Source: CAZYME01 sp964648115
GTDB lineage: Bacteria; Pseudomonadota; Gammaproteobacteria; Legionellales; Legionellaceae
NCBI GenBank assembly: GCA_964648115.1
Contig: CAZYME010000022.1
Location: 1 to 43,472, forward strand
Direction: 5' to 3'
DNA: 43,472 nt
Shown here: positions 15,946 through 23,800 of the stretch, in pieces
How the letters are laid out: the number at the start of each line of letters is the position of its first letter
Position numbering within the stretch: the first letter of the stretch is position 1
The notes under the pieces: model-generated
Database searches by the model: none
What the model was told of the DNA's origin: nothing
What the model saw: only the letters and a program-made list of their open reading frames with translations
Program-made: the position numbers and the translations under genes

Positions 15946-17280
15946 ATGCCAACGATTATTGTTAATGGTCAAACTGCTTTTCATCCTGCATTTGACGCGG
16001 ATAAGATAAGGGTATTTTTTACCGGGTTAAAGGCTATAGGCTGTTCTCATTTTTTTGATAGCGCTCAATTTTCCTTTAATGGCATAGAATTTGATGCAAA
16101 AAATTTTTTATGCGAACAAATGCCGAACGAAGAAACTATTTATTGTACTTTTTTTGGGGATAAGCTTGGTAGTGGCAGTTTTGGAGAGGTATATTCTGTT
16201 ATTGCAAAAGTTAAGGTAACGCCTACATCCTATGAACCCTATGATGATTATTCCCAAAAAGCTGTCAAGGTGCAGACTCATTGTACGTGTGATCCTAATA
16301 TAAAAGCTCCCACCCCGCACCTTCATAATCCAATAGAAAGGCTAAAAGATGAAAATGAAATTAGCGCAGAAGTACCCCATCTTGGCGTGATGCCAGCAAC
16401 GCAAATTAATATACCAAATACAATTTATAGTTATATGTTTATGAATAGGTTTAAGGGTGAAGAATTATATAATTTGCTTGAACGCGATCAAACGAAAAAG
16501 TCAATTTTATCTTTACGTGAGCGCATATTGTTGTCTCTCGAGTTATTGCGGGCGCTGGAGACTCAGGTTTCGAAGTTACGAATTATACACGGGGACATAA
16601 AGCCTGAAAATATAATGATCGAATCGATTGAAAATCCTGGGAATGATAATACATTTGCTATTAACATAGTTGATTATTGCTTTGCAAAAAAGCTCCCTCC
16701 AGAAATCCAAGAGATTGCCGATATCGTGCCTAGTGGCTCACCGTGTTATATTGCACCAGAAATTCTTATGCCTAAACCTAAAACATCACCCGCCTCTGAT
16801 TTATATTCTTTATACAGAGTTTTACAATGCGTTTGGGGAGGGGTTGATTCTAGTTATTATGACGGATTGAAAGGACATTTGAAATTTATGGTCAAAACTA
16901 ATAAGGTGGAGAATCTTTTTAATGGTCTTCCGAAAGATCAGAGAGAGACCTTATCGAAGTTGGGGCTTGGTGATGAGATCAAGAAACTTATACAGCAAGG
17001 CCTTGATAACAATCAAAGCAGACGAGGAACAGTTGAAGATTCAATTAGAGCATTTGAATTAATACACGATCGTTTTATGGCCACAGGTCCATGCGCGGCC
17101 CCTCAACTTCAACAGCACGTAATGGGCAGTAGTGCTGCCGCAGCTGCAGCCAGCGGTCCGGTCAACTCTGGCCCTAGAGTGATAGAGACTACTCTAGTAT
17201 TTTTTAAGCCACTCGCTCCTGGAGACACTCCAGCTGATGATAAACACAATATAGCGCCATCCCTGCATACTTCCAATTAG
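15946..17280 (+). CDS. Eukaryotic-like Ser/Thr protein kinase (LegK-like, putative effector)
   Basis: A 444-residue protein with a eukaryotic-type kinase domain at about residues 68-370. Visible motifs are the Gly-loop GSGSFGEV (75-82), the ATP-binding Lys108 in KAVKV, and the catalytic loop IIHGDIKPENIM with Asp217 and Asn222. The metal-binding Asp243 lies in VDYCFAKK, where DYC replaces DFG. SPCYIAPEI (265-273) marks the activation segment. HGD instead of HRD is common in bacterial effector kinases. The N-terminal 65 residues and the Ala-rich C-terminal tail (SSAAAAAASG) match nothing I know. It stands alone, with no phosphatase or PASTA domains and no membrane helix, unlike housekeeping PknB kinases. 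This resembles Legionella LegK effectors; translocation is inference. GGAG lies 12 nt before the ATG. Confidence 0.85.
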   Translation: MPTIIVNGQTAFHPAFDADKIRVFFTGLKAIGCSHFFDSAQFSFNGIEFDAKNFLCEQMPNEETIYCTFFGDKLGSGSFGEVYSVIAKVKVTPTSYEPYDDYSQKAVKVQTHCTCDPNIKAPTPHLHNPIERLKDENEISAEVPHLGVMPATQINIPNTIYSYMFMNRFKGEELYNLLERDQTKKSILSLRERILLSLELLRALETQVSKLRIIHGDIKPENIMIESIENPGNDNTFAINIVDYCFAKKLPPEIQEIADIVPSGSPCYIAPEILMPKPKTSPASDLYSLYRVLQCVWGGVDSSYYDGLKGHLKFMVKTNKVENLFNGLPKDQRETLSKLGLGDEIKKLIQQGLDNNQSRRGTVEDSIRAFELIHDRFMATGPCAAPQLQQHVMGSSAAAAAASGPVNSGPRVIETTLVFFKPLAPGDTPADDKHNIAPSLHTSN

Positions 17281-17286
17281 CCTCAT

Positions 17287-17463
17287 GGCAACCGCATCTA
17301 AATTTTGAGCATTTATTTTGTTAATAAATCCGTCTTTGCGAGCCTTGGCGAAGCAATCTAGCATCCTTAAGGTCACTGGATTGCTTCGCCAAGGCTCGCA
17401 AAGACGGTTAATCACTTTTAATACTGCATTTAGATTTATTTTTAATCATAAGATGCGGTTGCC
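17287..17463. repeat. MITE-like element with nested perfect 28-bp palindrome
   Basis: Outer 13-bp terminal inverted repeats, GGCAACCGCATCT (17287-17299) and AGATGCGGTTGCC (17451-17463), enclose AT-rich arms. A perfect inverted repeat lies in the middle: 28-bp arms at 17331-17358 and 17379-17406, beginning CGTCTTTGCGAGCC, with a 20-nt loop. The central part looks like a separate repeat common in bacterial genomes (GCGAAGCAATC type) sitting inside an older element. It begins 6 nt after the kinase stop codon. Confidence 0.88.
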
Positions 17464-17465
17464 CT

Positions 17466-17521
17466 GACCCCAGCCGTATGACCCCAGCCGTATGACCCCA
17501 GCCGTATGACCCCAGCCGTAA
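17466..17521 (+). repeat. 14-bp tandem repeat, four copies
   Basis: GACCCCAGCCGTAT is repeated four times with the last base changed in the final copy. It abuts the MITE-like element. The unit is not a multiple of three and lies upstream of the dodecin-like gene, in non-coding DNA. Confidence 0.95.
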
Positions 17522-17584
17522 TCAACAAGATTTTCTCATTTTAGCATGCTAGACTGGGGGTTTGTGTCTCCATGGATGAAAAAA

Positions 17585-17767
17585 ATGGCCAAAATAAAAT
17601 CAGCGGATTTTACTGGATATTCGGATGTAGGCATTGAGGAAGCCATTCAAGATGCCTTGGATAAAGCGGGTGATTATGCTCGCGTTGAAGTCATAGAAAC
17701 ACGTGGGTCGCAAGCTAATGGAGAGAATCGCGAATACCACGTCACGTTGACTGCTTTCAACGAGTAA
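17585..17767 (+). CDS. Dodecin-like small protein
   Basis: Dodecins are small flavin-binding proteins that form dodecamers and buffer riboflavin or FMN. From ATG 17585 the protein has 60 residues: a short strand, then IEEAIQDALDKAGD (helix), then two strands RVEVIETRGSQ and NREYHVTLTAFNE. This beta-alpha-beta-beta order and the EEAI...A..KA and VE..E.RG patterns fit the dodecin/DUF1458 family. The Trp that stacks on the flavin in characterised dodecins is not obvious, and the loop after the helix is shorter, so ligand binding is uncertain. Two upstream in-frame ATGs (17546, 17576) are possible; GGAT before 17585 and family length favour the short form. mmsA starts 18 nt downstream. Confidence 0.65.
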   Translation: MAKIKSADFTGYSDVGIEEAIQDALDKAGDYARVEVIETRGSQANGENREYHVTLTAFNE

Positions 17768-17785
17768 TCAGGGAAAAAGGAGTTT

Positions 17786-19288
17786 ATGATGGGATACACC
17801 GTACCGCATTTCATTGCCGGGAACGCATTTACTGAAACAACCACAAAAAGCCACGATATATACAACCCAGCCTTCGGCGAAACAATTGGGCAGGTCAATT
17901 TTGCAAGCGCTACCACCTGTAATAATGCTGTAGCTGCTGCTAAAAAAGCATATCTTTCTTGGTCGCAAACAGCACCGATTAAAAGAGCCCGGATTTTATT
18001 CAAATTTCGCGATTTATTAGAAAAACATCAGCTGGATTTGGCAAGTATTGTAACGCGCGAGCATGGCAAAACGCTTGACGATGCAAAGGGTTCCGTCGCT
18101 CGTGCTATCGAAGTTGTTGAGTTCCATTGCGGCTTGATAACCCAGTTGCAGGGTACTTTTTCTGCAAATGTATCGGCACAAATTGACTGCACCACCATAC
18201 GTCAATCATTAGGTGTATGTGCAGGGGTATCTCCGTTTAACTTTCCAGTGATGGTTCCGGTATGGATGATGATTCCTGCCATAGCGTGTGGGAATACATT
18301 TATTCTCAAGCCCTCTGAACAGGACCCTTCCGCCCCGATTCGGCTATTAGAGTTGTTAAGCGAGGCTGGTTTGCCTGATGGAGTTGCGAATTGTATTCAT
18401 GGGGACAAAACAACGGTTGAGCAGTTGTTAGCGCATCCTGATATTGCGACCTTTACAGCTGTTGCCTCAACGCCGGTAGCTGAGTCTATTTATACTACTG
18501 CCACAGCACATGGTAAGCGTGCACATACGTTTGGCGGAGCCAAAAATCATTGCTTGGTCATGCCGGATGCCGATATGGACCAAGCGGCCAATGCGATTGT
18601 TGGTGCGGCTTTTGGTTCTGCTGGCGAACGCTGTATGGCGCTGTCTGTCGTTGTCACTGTCGGGGAGCAAACTGCAGAAACGCTTCTTCATAAACTCACG
18701 CCGTTGATAAAAGCCATCAAAATTGATGCGGGTGATGTTGCAGGAAGTGATATGGGGCCGCTTATTAGTGCTGCTCATCGAGAGCGGGTTTTAGCAGCTA
18801 TCGATAAAGGTGTTGCTGAAGGTGCACAATTATTGATTGATGGTCGTTCTTTCAAACATCCTAAACATCCCCAAGGCTATTTTGTAGGGCCTTCTTTGTT
18901 TGATCAGGTCACTGAAAAAATGAGCATTTATCAAAATGAAATTTTTGGCCCAGTGCTGGTCATCCTCAGAGCCACTGATTTTGAAGAAGCATTGGCGCTG
19001 GTTAATCGTCATCAATATGGGAATGGTACAGCTATTTTTACCCGTGATGGCTTTAGCGCCCGTGAATATGCAGAACGTGTACAAGTTGGCATGGTTGGTA
19101 TTAATGTACCTATACCTGTACCTGTTGCCAGTCATCCTTTTGGCGGATGGAAACGCTCTGCATTTGGTGACACAAACATGCATGGGCAAGAAAGCATTCA
19201 CTTTTATACAAAGCTCAAAACCATTACTAGCAAATGGCCGGTTACTGTATTGAGCGGCAGTGCGTTTTCTATGCCAAGTCATGATTAA
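17786..19288 (+). CDS. mmsA: Methylmalonate-semialdehyde dehydrogenase (CoA-acylating)
   Basis: Converts methylmalonate semialdehyde (and malonate semialdehyde) with CoA and NAD to propionyl-CoA (acetyl-CoA) in valine catabolism. The 500-residue length is typical. The catalytic Cys283 is in GSAGERCMALSVVV. TFGGAKNH replaces the ELGGK motif of ordinary aldehyde dehydrogenases; loss of that Glu general base is characteristic of the CoA-acylating MmsA/IolA class. VCAGVSPFNFPVMVPVWM and FGDTNMHGQESIHFYTKLKT are also family-typical. AAGGAG stands just before the tandem ATGATG, so either the first or the second ATG (17789) may be used. It lies between the dodecin-like gene and mmsB. Confidence 0.95.
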   Translation: MMGYTVPHFIAGNAFTETTTKSHDIYNPAFGETIGQVNFASATTCNNAVAAAKKAYLSWSQTAPIKRARILFKFRDLLEKHQLDLASIVTREHGKTLDDAKGSVARAIEVVEFHCGLITQLQGTFSANVSAQIDCTTIRQSLGVCAGVSPFNFPVMVPVWMMIPAIACGNTFILKPSEQDPSAPIRLLELLSEAGLPDGVANCIHGDKTTVEQLLAHPDIATFTAVASTPVAESIYTTATAHGKRAHTFGGAKNHCLVMPDADMDQAANAIVGAAFGSAGERCMALSVVVTVGEQTAETLLHKLTPLIKAIKIDAGDVAGSDMGPLISAAHRERVLAAIDKGVAEGAQLLIDGRSFKHPKHPQGYFVGPSLFDQVTEKMSIYQNEIFGPVLVILRATDFEEALALVNRHQYGNGTAIFTRDGFSAREYAERVQVGMVGINVPIPVPVASHPFGGWKRSAFGDTNMHGQESIHFYTKLKTITSKWPVTVLSGSAFSMPSHD

Positions 19289-19299
19289 CGGGGAATAAA

Positions 19300-20190
19300 A
19301 TGGCACGAATTGGATTTGTAGGTTTAGGGCATATGGGATGGCCTATGGCTGTCAACTTGATTAGCGCAGGGCACAGTGTCACAGGCTTTGATCTTCAGCC
19401 TAAAGCAATTGAAACATTCATTGCTGCAGGCGGCCGTGCCGCTGCAACACTGCAGGATGTAGCTCGTCAGCAAGACATTATCATCACTATGTTGCAAACA
19501 GGGCAGCAGGTACAACAAGTATGCTTAAGCGAGGATGGTCTTTTTGCCAGTGCTGCTAAAAATACGTTGTTTATCGATTGCTCATCAATTGATGTGCAAA
19601 GTTCACGTGAGATTCATCAGCATGCAAAAAAAATGCATTTTTTGGCTGTTGACGCACCGGTATCTGGAGGCGTTGTGGGTGCAGCGCAGGCAAAACTAAC
19701 GTTCATGGTGGGTGGTACGGAGGAAGCATTTACCCAAGCTAAGCCAATCCTCTCTCTACTTGGGAAAAAAATCATTCACACGGGTGTTGCTGGCAGCGGC
19801 CAAGCTGCAAAAATTTGTAATAATATGATCCTTGGCATTTCCATGATTGCTGTATCGGAGGCGTTTACGTTAGCGGAGAATTTAGGCTTATCTCCTGAAA
19901 AATTATTCGAGGTGGTTACCAACTCTTCAGGCCAATGTTGGGCTATGAGTAGCTATGCGCCCGTTCCTGGCTTAGTAGAAAATGTCCCTGCTAATAATCA
20001 ATATAAAGCCGGTTTTACTGCGGCAATGATGTTGAAAGATTTGTGTTTAAGCCAGAAATCGGCTGCTAGTGTTGGAGTTAAAACTCCGATGGGGGAACGC
20101 GCCACTGCGATTTATCAGCAGTTCAATGACGCTGAAATGGGGGAGTTGGATTTTTCGGCAATTATTAAGGTGATTGCGAAACATCATTAA
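19300..20190 (+). CDS. mmsB: 3-hydroxyisobutyrate dehydrogenase
   Basis: Oxidises 3-hydroxyisobutyrate to methylmalonate semialdehyde, the substrate of the upstream MmsA. The 296-residue protein has the N-terminal NAD-binding motif GFVGLGHMGWPMAVNL. It has the family signature FLAVDAPVSGGVVGAAQAKL and the catalytic Lys171 in GSGQAAKICNNMIL, exactly at the expected number. FTAAMMLKDLCLS near the C-terminus is also typical. GGGGA precedes the ATG, 11 nt after mmsA. The pair forms the distal part of the valine degradation pathway; the acyl-CoA dehydrogenase and hydrolase genes are not in this window. Confidence 0.95.
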   Translation: MARIGFVGLGHMGWPMAVNLISAGHSVTGFDLQPKAIETFIAAGGRAAATLQDVARQQDIIITMLQTGQQVQQVCLSEDGLFASAAKNTLFIDCSSIDVQSSREIHQHAKKMHFLAVDAPVSGGVVGAAQAKLTFMVGGTEEAFTQAKPILSLLGKKIIHTGVAGSGQAAKICNNMILGISMIAVSEAFTLAENLGLSPEKLFEVVTNSSGQCWAMSSYAPVPGLVENVPANNQYKAGFTAAMMLKDLCLSQKSAASVGVKTPMGERATAIYQQFNDAEMGELDFSAIIKVIAKHH

Positions 20191-20219
20191 ATTTGCAACG
20201 GAATGTGACTGGTGGGGAT

Positions 20220-20252
20220 CCCGCATTCCGCTTCGCTCCATACGGGCTACAT
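20220..20252 (-). repeat. Family A palindromic repeat, copy 3 (3' of engB)
   Basis: On the minus strand it reads ATGTAGCCCGTATGGAGCGA then AGCGGAATGCGGG. It lies between the convergent mmsB and engB genes. Its orientation agrees with engB, whose stop is 32 nt away, as for the other copies. Confidence 0.87.
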
Positions 20253-20284
20253 GATTTGATTGTGGGGCAAGTGCGAGAAGGGTT

Positions 20285-20887
20285 TCAATAATGCAACCAT
20301 CTATTTAAAACCTCGATCAGCTCATCAACACCTTGTTTTTTCAACGATGAAAACGCTTGGACGCTGATTAAATCTGGCATTAATTCGTAAAATCTTTGTA
20401 CCTGCAGCACGGTGCTTTGCACACTACCTCGGCTTAATTTATCTGCTTTGGTCAACAAAATGTGCACAGGTAATTGCCTATCAAGTGCCCAATCAACCAT
20501 AGATTGATCAAGCTCTTTAAGTGGGTGGCGTACGTCCATTAATAATACTAGGCCCTTGAGGCTCTGGCGTATCTCAAGATAATGCGCTAGATTCTTTTGC
20601 CAATCATGCTTAACTTGCAGGGCAACTTTTGCATAACCATAACCGGGTAAGTCAATTAAGCGTCTGGTTTCATCGGCAAGCGTGAACACATTAATTAATT
20701 GCGTGCGCCCTGGGGTTTTACTGGTGCGAGCTAATTGACGAATATTGGTCAAACAATTTAATGCACTGGATTTACCTGCATTAGAACGGCCAGCAAAAGC
20801 GACCTCGTAGCCTGTGTCTTCAGGTAACAGTTCTGCACGCGGTGCACTTTTTAAAAACTTGGCCTGCGTATAAGGATTGGTTAACAT
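20285..20887 (-). CDS. engB: Ribosome-biogenesis GTPase EngB (YihA/YsxC)
   Basis: Essential small GTPase that assists assembly of the large ribosomal subunit. With ATG 20887 the protein has 200 residues and aligns from end to end with E. coli YihA. G1 is AFAGRSNAGKSSALN, the switch region is ARTSKTPGRTQLINVF, G3 is DLPGYGYAKV, G4 is LLTKADKL, and the end is SSLKKQGVDELIEVLNRW. A longer open frame to 20956 exists, but it would overlap the divergent cytochrome gene's start, and its extra residues are not conserved. The divergent space to the cytochrome c4 gene is only 29 bp. Confidence 0.95.
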   Translation of the reverse strand: MLTNPYTQAKFLKSAPRAELLPEDTGYEVAFAGRSNAGKSSALNCLTNIRQLARTSKTPGRTQLINVFTLADETRRLIDLPGYGYAKVALQVKHDWQKNLAHYLEIRQSLKGLVLLMDVRHPLKELDQSMVDWALDRQLPVHILLTKADKLSRGSVQSTVLQVQRFYELMPDLISVQAFSSLKKQGVDELIEVLNRWLHY

Positions 20888-20916
20888 AGTAGTGTTCCAT
20901 TGAACGAAAGGCAAAA

Positions 20917-21516
20917 ATGAAAAAAATAGTGTTTCTTCTTGCTCTATGCAGCACAATTACAGCATTTGCTGTGGGAGATTACCAGGCTGGTCAAGAAAAA
21001 TCCACAGTATGTGCCGCATGTCATGGCGCTACAGGAATCAGCATAAATCCCCTATGGCCGAATCTAGCTGGACAGCATGCTACTTATTTAGTTAAACAAT
21101 TACATGATTTTAAAAACATGAAAACCCGTAATGCTCCTACTATGACACCGATGGTAACTAATTTAACCGAACAGGATATGAATGACTTAGCAGCCTTCTA
21201 TGCTCGCCAACCTCTGCCAGAAGGTAGCACTCCTCAAAAATATCTAAAGCGCGGTGAGCAGTTGTATCGTGGTGGGGATTTTAGCAAACACATCACCGCC
21301 TGCATCGCCTGCCACGGCCCGGCAGGGCTTGGTAATGCGCAAGCAAACTTCCCAGTGCTTTCTGGTCAACACGCTGCTTATACGGTCCAGCAATTACAGG
21401 CGTTTAAGGACAAAAAGCGCAGTAATGATCTTAATTCCATTATGCGGGATATCAGTGCTCGCATGAGCTTGGAGGATATGCAAGCGGTGGCTAATTATGT
21501 TGCGGGCTTGCATTAA
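20917..21516 (+). CDS. Dihaem cytochrome c4
   Basis: Periplasmic electron carrier, usually passing electrons from the bc1 complex to a terminal oxidase. The 199-residue protein starts with a signal peptide (MKKIVFLLALCSTITAFA). Two homologous haem domains follow, with CAACH at 32-36 and CIACH at 129-133. Each is followed by a Gly-rich stretch and LxGQHAxYxxxQLxxFK, then by Met residues suited to be axial ligands (MTPM, and MRDISARM). Duplication, size and the GQHA motif all fit cytochrome c4. It diverges from engB and precedes a dsbA-like gene; DsbA could help oxidise its haem-binding cysteines, but that link is only suggested by proximity. Confidence 0.93.
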   Translation: MKKIVFLLALCSTITAFAVGDYQAGQEKSTVCAACHGATGISINPLWPNLAGQHATYLVKQLHDFKNMKTRNAPTMTPMVTNLTEQDMNDLAAFYARQPLPEGSTPQKYLKRGEQLYRGGDFSKHITACIACHGPAGLGNAQANFPVLSGQHAAYTVQQLQAFKDKKRSNDLNSIMRDISARMSLEDMQAVANYVAGLH

Positions 21517-21545
21517 CAGACAAGCGCAAAATAATGAATAATAAT

Positions 21546-21573
21546 TTCCTCGCCCATTGATGGGAAAGGAAAC
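21546..21573 (+). repeat. Family B repeat, truncated copy
   Basis: TTCCTCGCCCATTGATGGGA followed by AAGGAAACA matches the first 25 or so bases of the family B copies at 22359 and 39440. Only the left end (a small CCCATTGATGGG hairpin) remains. It lies 29 nt after the cytochrome c4 stop. Confidence 0.7.
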
Positions 21574-21661
21574 ATGCGCGCCATTACTATAACCTTGAAA
21601 ATTACAACCTTGAATGCTAACGTTGCGCCCTGGTCAGTTTAACTCTTTTTAGGTGAGTGAC

Positions 21662-22291
21662 ATGTTCAAATATATAACTGCTGTCGCACTATTTTTTACT
21701 TCTCTTATAGGTTTTAGTGCTGATTTTGTTGCTGGCCAAGATTATGAGCTGATTAAGAATAGCGATGCGGCTGGGAAAATCGGTGATGCTGTCAGTGTGG
21801 TAGAGTTTTTTAGTTTTGGTTGTCCTTGGTGTTACAAGCTTGAGCCCGCTGTTAATAAATGGGTTGCGCAACAAGGTACGAAAATTTACTTTAAAAAAAT
21901 CCCGGTGATTTTTAATAATGATTGGGAATATTACGCGCGAGCTTTTTATACGGCCGAGGCTCTCTCACTGAACTCTAAATTGAACCCGGCTTTATTTAAG
22001 GCGATTCTTGATGACAAACAGTCACTCAATAGCAAAGAAACCATGACGGCTTTTCTGACCAAAAACGGTGTTGATTTAGCTACAGCACAAAGTGCTTTTA
22101 ATAATTCACCTAGTATTGATCTGGATATTGCGACGAGCCAAAGAATGATGGCGAGTTACCATATTGCTGCCGTTCCTGCTTTCGTTGTGAGTAACCGATA
22201 TAAAACTGATTTGCAGATGGCGAAAACTGAGAAGCGTTTGTTTGAGATATTGGATTTTTTATTGACGCAGGGGAATGAGAAAAAAGCGTGA
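21662..22291 (+). CDS. dsbA: Thiol:disulfide interchange protein DsbA
   Basis: Periplasmic oxidase that introduces disulfide bonds into exported proteins. The 209-residue protein has a signal peptide (MFKYITAVALFFTSLIGFSA). The active site is C54-P-W-C57 in FFSFGCPWCYKLEPAVNKW, with Trp where E. coli DsbA has His. The cis-Pro loop is AAVPAFVV. The helical insert lies between these, and the overall length matches DsbA rather than the dimeric DsbC/G. The ATG at 21662 has AGGTGA 5 nt upstream; an in-frame GTG at 21653 lies inside that ribosome-binding site. Legionella-group bacteria often have more than one DsbA-like protein and the CPWC variant may mark a specialised one. Confidence 0.92.
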   Translation: MFKYITAVALFFTSLIGFSADFVAGQDYELIKNSDAAGKIGDAVSVVEFFSFGCPWCYKLEPAVNKWVAQQGTKIYFKKIPVIFNNDWEYYARAFYTAEALSLNSKLNPALFKAILDDKQSLNSKETMTAFLTKNGVDLATAQSAFNNSPSIDLDIATSQRMMASYHIAAVPAFVVSNRYKTDLQMAKTEKRLFEILDFLLTQGNEKKA

Positions 22292-22358
22292 TTGTAACGC
22301 AACACGCTGAAACATCCCTTCACGTTAGCTACATGCTTGAACAGAAGGTGAATCCTAA

Positions 22359-22461
22359 GTTCCTCTACCATTGATGGGAGAGGATGCCCGACAGGGCAGG
22401 TGTGGGTAGATCAAAAAAATCTTTTAACCACCCCTCATAGGCCCTCGCGGGGAGAAGGAAT
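22359..22461 (+). repeat. Family B repeat, full copy 1
   Basis: Begins TTCCTCTACCATTGATGGGA, passes through GCCCGACAGGGCAGGTG and GGGTAGATCAAA, and ends CCCTCGCGGGGAGAAGGA. It contains three small hairpins. It fills most of the 199-bp gap between the convergent dsbA and ABC ATPase genes. The copy at 39440-39578 matches over both ends and differs in an insertion in the middle. Confidence 0.88.
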
Positions 22462-22490
22462 CGCAGTTTTAAAGCTGTGTTTTTGTGGAA

Positions 22491-23792
22491 CTACTCCTCC
22501 GAAATCCCCGGGTTTTCCAAACTCAGCATCCCCGTATTAAAATCATACGCGAAAATCTCGGCATAGCGGCCCCAGTCGATCATTGTATGCAGCACTCGAT
22601 CGGCTTCTTTTTCGCTTAAGTAATCCTCAAGCTTACTTAAAAAGCGCTCTTCTGAGACACGGTGCCCGACTTTCTCATCCAAAATTTTGCGGATGTAACG
22701 CGCTAGCGGTACTTTTTCTAATAGCCCACGTGCAAACATTTGCTTACGTTCTTGTAAATCTGCTTCAGAGAATTGTTTGCCGACTTCGCTTAGATGAATA
22801 TCCCCATCAAGTACCTTAGCAAAACCTAAAATCTCGAGTGTTTCTAAAATAGGGAATAAATCGTCAACGTTCATCATCAGCTCATCGGCAAGCTCTGGCA
22901 AATCAATCCTGTCTTCAAATGACTTCATGGTTTCTATCAAACCCGTTAACTCGGATGGTTCAACATCTGGCAGACGATAACCTAAATCAATCTGGCGCTG
23001 ACGCTGTGCGTGTCTTGCTTTTTCGCGCGAGCCTGTGGTCATCAACGTATAAATTCTATCGACCAATGCACGAAACTCTGGCGCCTCTGTATCCCGTGGT
23101 TGCGGTATAGATACTGGCAAATCTGCACGGATATATCCAGGATCACTCCCCAAAATAACAATGCGGTCAGCAAGCATGGCCGCCTCTTCAATATTGTGTG
23201 TCACCAAGAGTATGCCATTTGTGTTGGTTTTCTTTTCTTGCCACAAACGCAGTAAGTCAGATTTTAAGTTTTCTGCGGTCAATACATCTAACGCAGAAAA
23301 AGGCTCATCCATTAATAACACGTCTGGATTGATGACTAAGGCGCGTGCAAAACCAACCCGTTGGCGCATGCCACCTGATAATTCTTTAGGAAATGCAGAC
23401 TCAAAACCGTCTAACCCGATAATATCAATCGCCTCAATCGCACGATGCCTACGCTCTTCTCGACCAACGCCTTGTGCTTCAAGCCCTAATTCTACATTTT
23501 CCAACACGGTCAACCAGGGCATCAACGCAAACGATTGAAATACCATAGCGATGCCTTGCACTGGCTGCGTCACTGGTTTACCGCGATAAGATACATGACC
23601 ACTAGTAGGCGCAACAAGGCCTGCGATAATCCGTAATAATGTCGATTTTCCAGAGCCAGATTTGCCTAGCAAAGCAACAATCTCACCTTTCTGTAATTTA
23701 AAATTCACATCATCAAGCACCAATAAATCTTGCGTGGCAGCTTTTTTAAACGCCTTGCGTAAATGCTCGATGGCAATGATCGTTTCTGACAT
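22491..23792 (-). CDS. ABC transporter ATPase, nitrate/sulfonate/taurine type, with C-terminal AAA-associated domain
   Basis: Energises import through the permease encoded just upstream. Residues 1-245 form the ABC domain: Walker A GKSGSGKST (43-51), Q-loop MVFQSFALMPWLTV, signature LSGGMRQRVGFARAL, Walker B DVLLMDEPFSALD and switch His in LVTHNIEEA. The remaining 190 residues match the winged-helix-like AAA-associated C-terminal domain found in a subset of NrtD/SsuB-like ATPases (LPELADELMMNVDDLFPILETLEILGFAK). ATG 23792 was chosen because GAGG lies before it; an in-frame TTG at 23804 was rejected. The permease stop is 8 nt upstream, so the two are one operon. No substrate-binding protein gene is adjacent. 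The substrate cannot be told from sequence. Confidence 0.92.
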   Translation of the reverse strand: MSETIIAIEHLRKAFKKAATQDLLVLDDVNFKLQKGEIVALLGKSGSGKSTLLRIIAGLVAPTSGHVSYRGKPVTQPVQGIAMVFQSFALMPWLTVLENVELGLEAQGVGREERRHRAIEAIDIIGLDGFESAFPKELSGGMRQRVGFARALVINPDVLLMDEPFSALDVLTAENLKSDLLRLWQEKKTNTNGILLVTHNIEEAAMLADRIVILGSDPGYIRADLPVSIPQPRDTEAPEFRALVDRIYTLMTTGSREKARHAQRQRQIDLGYRLPDVEPSELTGLIETMKSFEDRIDLPELADELMMNVDDLFPILETLEILGFAKVLDGDIHLSEVGKQFSEADLQERKQMFARGLLEKVPLARYIRKILDEKVGHRVSEERFLSKLEDYLSEKEADRVLHTMIDWGRYAEIFAYDFNTGMLSLENPGISEE

Positions 23793-23800
23793 AAAATTCC

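Noticed and set aside
17287..17463. Insertion sequence with transposase
   Set aside because: The element is only 177 bp and has no open frame. No transposase is seen anywhere in the window, so it can at most be a non-autonomous MITE.
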